From NCBI RefSeq assembly GCF_020859565.1, contig NZ_JAJHUO010000002.1, positions 1 through 64,000 on the forward strand: a DNA stretch of 64,000 nucleotides, in the 5' to 3' direction. The notes beneath the pieces were generated by a model that had not been told where the DNA came from, searched no databases, and worked only from the letters and a program-made list of their open reading frames with translations. Positions 63,381-64,000 of this stretch are shown here, piece after piece. The position numbers and the translations under genes were made by a program. Source of the stretch: Saccharothrix luteola. GTDB lineage: Bacteria; Actinomycetota; Actinomycetes; Mycobacteriales; Pseudonocardiaceae. Positions within the stretch are counted from its first letter, which is position 1, and each line of letters opens with the position of its first letter.

Positions 63381-64000
63381 TCAGCGGACGGTCAGGTGCG
63401 CCAGGACGAGGTCGCAGAGCATCCCGCGGTAGTGGGCGCGCAGGGCGGGGTCGAGCATGTCGCGCTTGAAGATCGCGTTGAAGGTGTGCCGGTTGGCCGT
63501 GCGGAACACGCAGAACGCGCTGATCACCATGTGCACGTCGAGCGGGTCGACGTCGTCGCGGAAGACGCCCGATTCCCGGCCCCGGTCGAGGATCCTGGCC
63601 AGCACGTCGAGCGCGGGGGAGGCCAGGCCGGTCAGCACGGAGGAGCGGGCGATGTGCTCGGCGCGGTCGATGTTCTCGATGCTGACCAGTCGGACGAAGT
63701 CCGGGTGGGACTCGTGGTGGTCGAACGTGAGCTCGGCCAGCCGCCGGATGGCGTCGACGGGGTCGAGGTGCTCGACGTCCAGTTCCCGCTCGATGGTCCG
63801 GATGCCGGTGTAGGCCCGCTCCAGTACCGCGATGTAGAGCTGTTCCTTGTTGCCGAAGTAGTAGTAGATCATCCGCTTGGTGGTGCTCGTCTTCGCGGCG
63901 ATCTCGTCCACCCTGGCGCCCGCGTACCCCTTGTCGGCGAACTCGGTGGTGGCGACGTCGAGGATGTCGGCGCGGGTCCGGTCGGGGTCCCGGCCGCGGT
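63381..64000 (-). CDS. TetR-family transcriptional regulator (N-terminus cut by window edge)
   Basis: The minus strand runs open from the window edge to a stop at 63381. It begins inside the helix-turn-helix region (DILDVATTEFADKGYAGARV, DEIAAKTSTTKRMIYYYFGN) and continues through a ligand-binding region (LVSIENIDRAEHIARSSVLT, DVHMVISAFCVFRTANRHTF). This C-terminal half is of the type often controlling catabolic or transport genes for aromatic and other small acids. It lies directly upstream of the MHS transporter and probably represses it. Confidence 0.88.
   Translation of the reverse strand, partial: RGRDPDRTRADILDVATTEFADKGYAGARVDEIAAKTSTTKRMIYYYFGNKEQLYIAVLERAYTGIRTIERELDVEHLDPVDAIRRLAELTFDHHESHPDFVRLVSIENIDRAEHIARSSVLTGLASPALDVLARILDRGRESGVFRDDVDPLDVHMVISAFCVFRTANRHTFNAIFKRDMLDPALRAHYRGMLCDLVLAHLTVR

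Overview
The window is high-GC actinobacterial DNA. GTG starts, Tat-type and long Sec signal peptides, CBM13-bearing secreted glycosidases, a FHA/winged-helix regulator and a Ser/Thr kinase suggest a filamentous member of the Pseudonocardiales (Saccharothrix/Lentzea/Actinosynnema type). The genus is an inference from gene content only. It looks like an accessory, probably subtelomeric-type region: secreted carbohydrate-active enzymes alternate with insertion-sequence graveyards and broken genes.

Layout. (1) 0-16 kb is a plant-polysaccharide (galactomannan / type II arabinogalactan) locus. It holds a mandelate-racemase-family dehydratase start (cut by the window edge), a deleted ROK regulator, two CBM13-GH26 mannanases in inverted orientation, a GH27-CBM13 alpha-galactosidase, a GH2 beta-galactosidase, a PotABCD-type ABC importer and a GH30 endo-beta-1,6-galactanase. 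(2) 16-22 kb is mostly decay (IS3, ISL3 and IS630 pieces, SDR and hydrolase pseudogenes) around an intact MDR oxidoreductase, a membrane-anchored esterase and an EF-hand protein. (3) 22.3-25.6 kb is a two-gene operon: a methyltransferase, then a DAHP synthase fused to a salicylate/isochorismate synthase. (4) 26-30 kb encodes a 1238-residue HTH-STAND-WD40 protein, followed by three small secreted proteins to 32.5 kb. (5) 31.5-44.1 kb is an IS cluster with nested insertions. An IS5-type element lies inside an IS630 transposase, and an IS4 element has a perfect 10-bp target duplication. A membrane-protein pair, a broken YVTN propeller and a Ser/Thr kinase with a glycosidase-like extracellular domain lie among them. 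(6) 44.1-60 kb is a second polysaccharide block: GH16, a CBM32-PL7-PL6 alginate-lyase fusion, GH5 and a secreted propeller protein. A 2179-residue RHS/HINT polymorphic toxin with its probable immunity gene and a divergent FHA-winged-helix regulator follow. (7) 60-64 kb has IS remnants, an esterase tail, an MHS-type MFS transporter and a TetR regulator (cut by the window edge).

How the parts may work together. The palindrome GGGAC[C/G]GGTCCC occurs five times in the intergenic regions read here: twice upstream of GH16, once between PL7-PL6 and GH5, and twice between the RHS toxin and the FHA regulator. In the two-copy regions, a 46-bp segment from box to transcription-start zone aligns without gaps. 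I infer a regulon of polysaccharide-degrading enzymes plus a contact toxin. The FHA-winged-helix protein may control it, and the kinase with the glycosidase-like ectodomain is a plausible upstream sensor. None of this regulation is shown directly.
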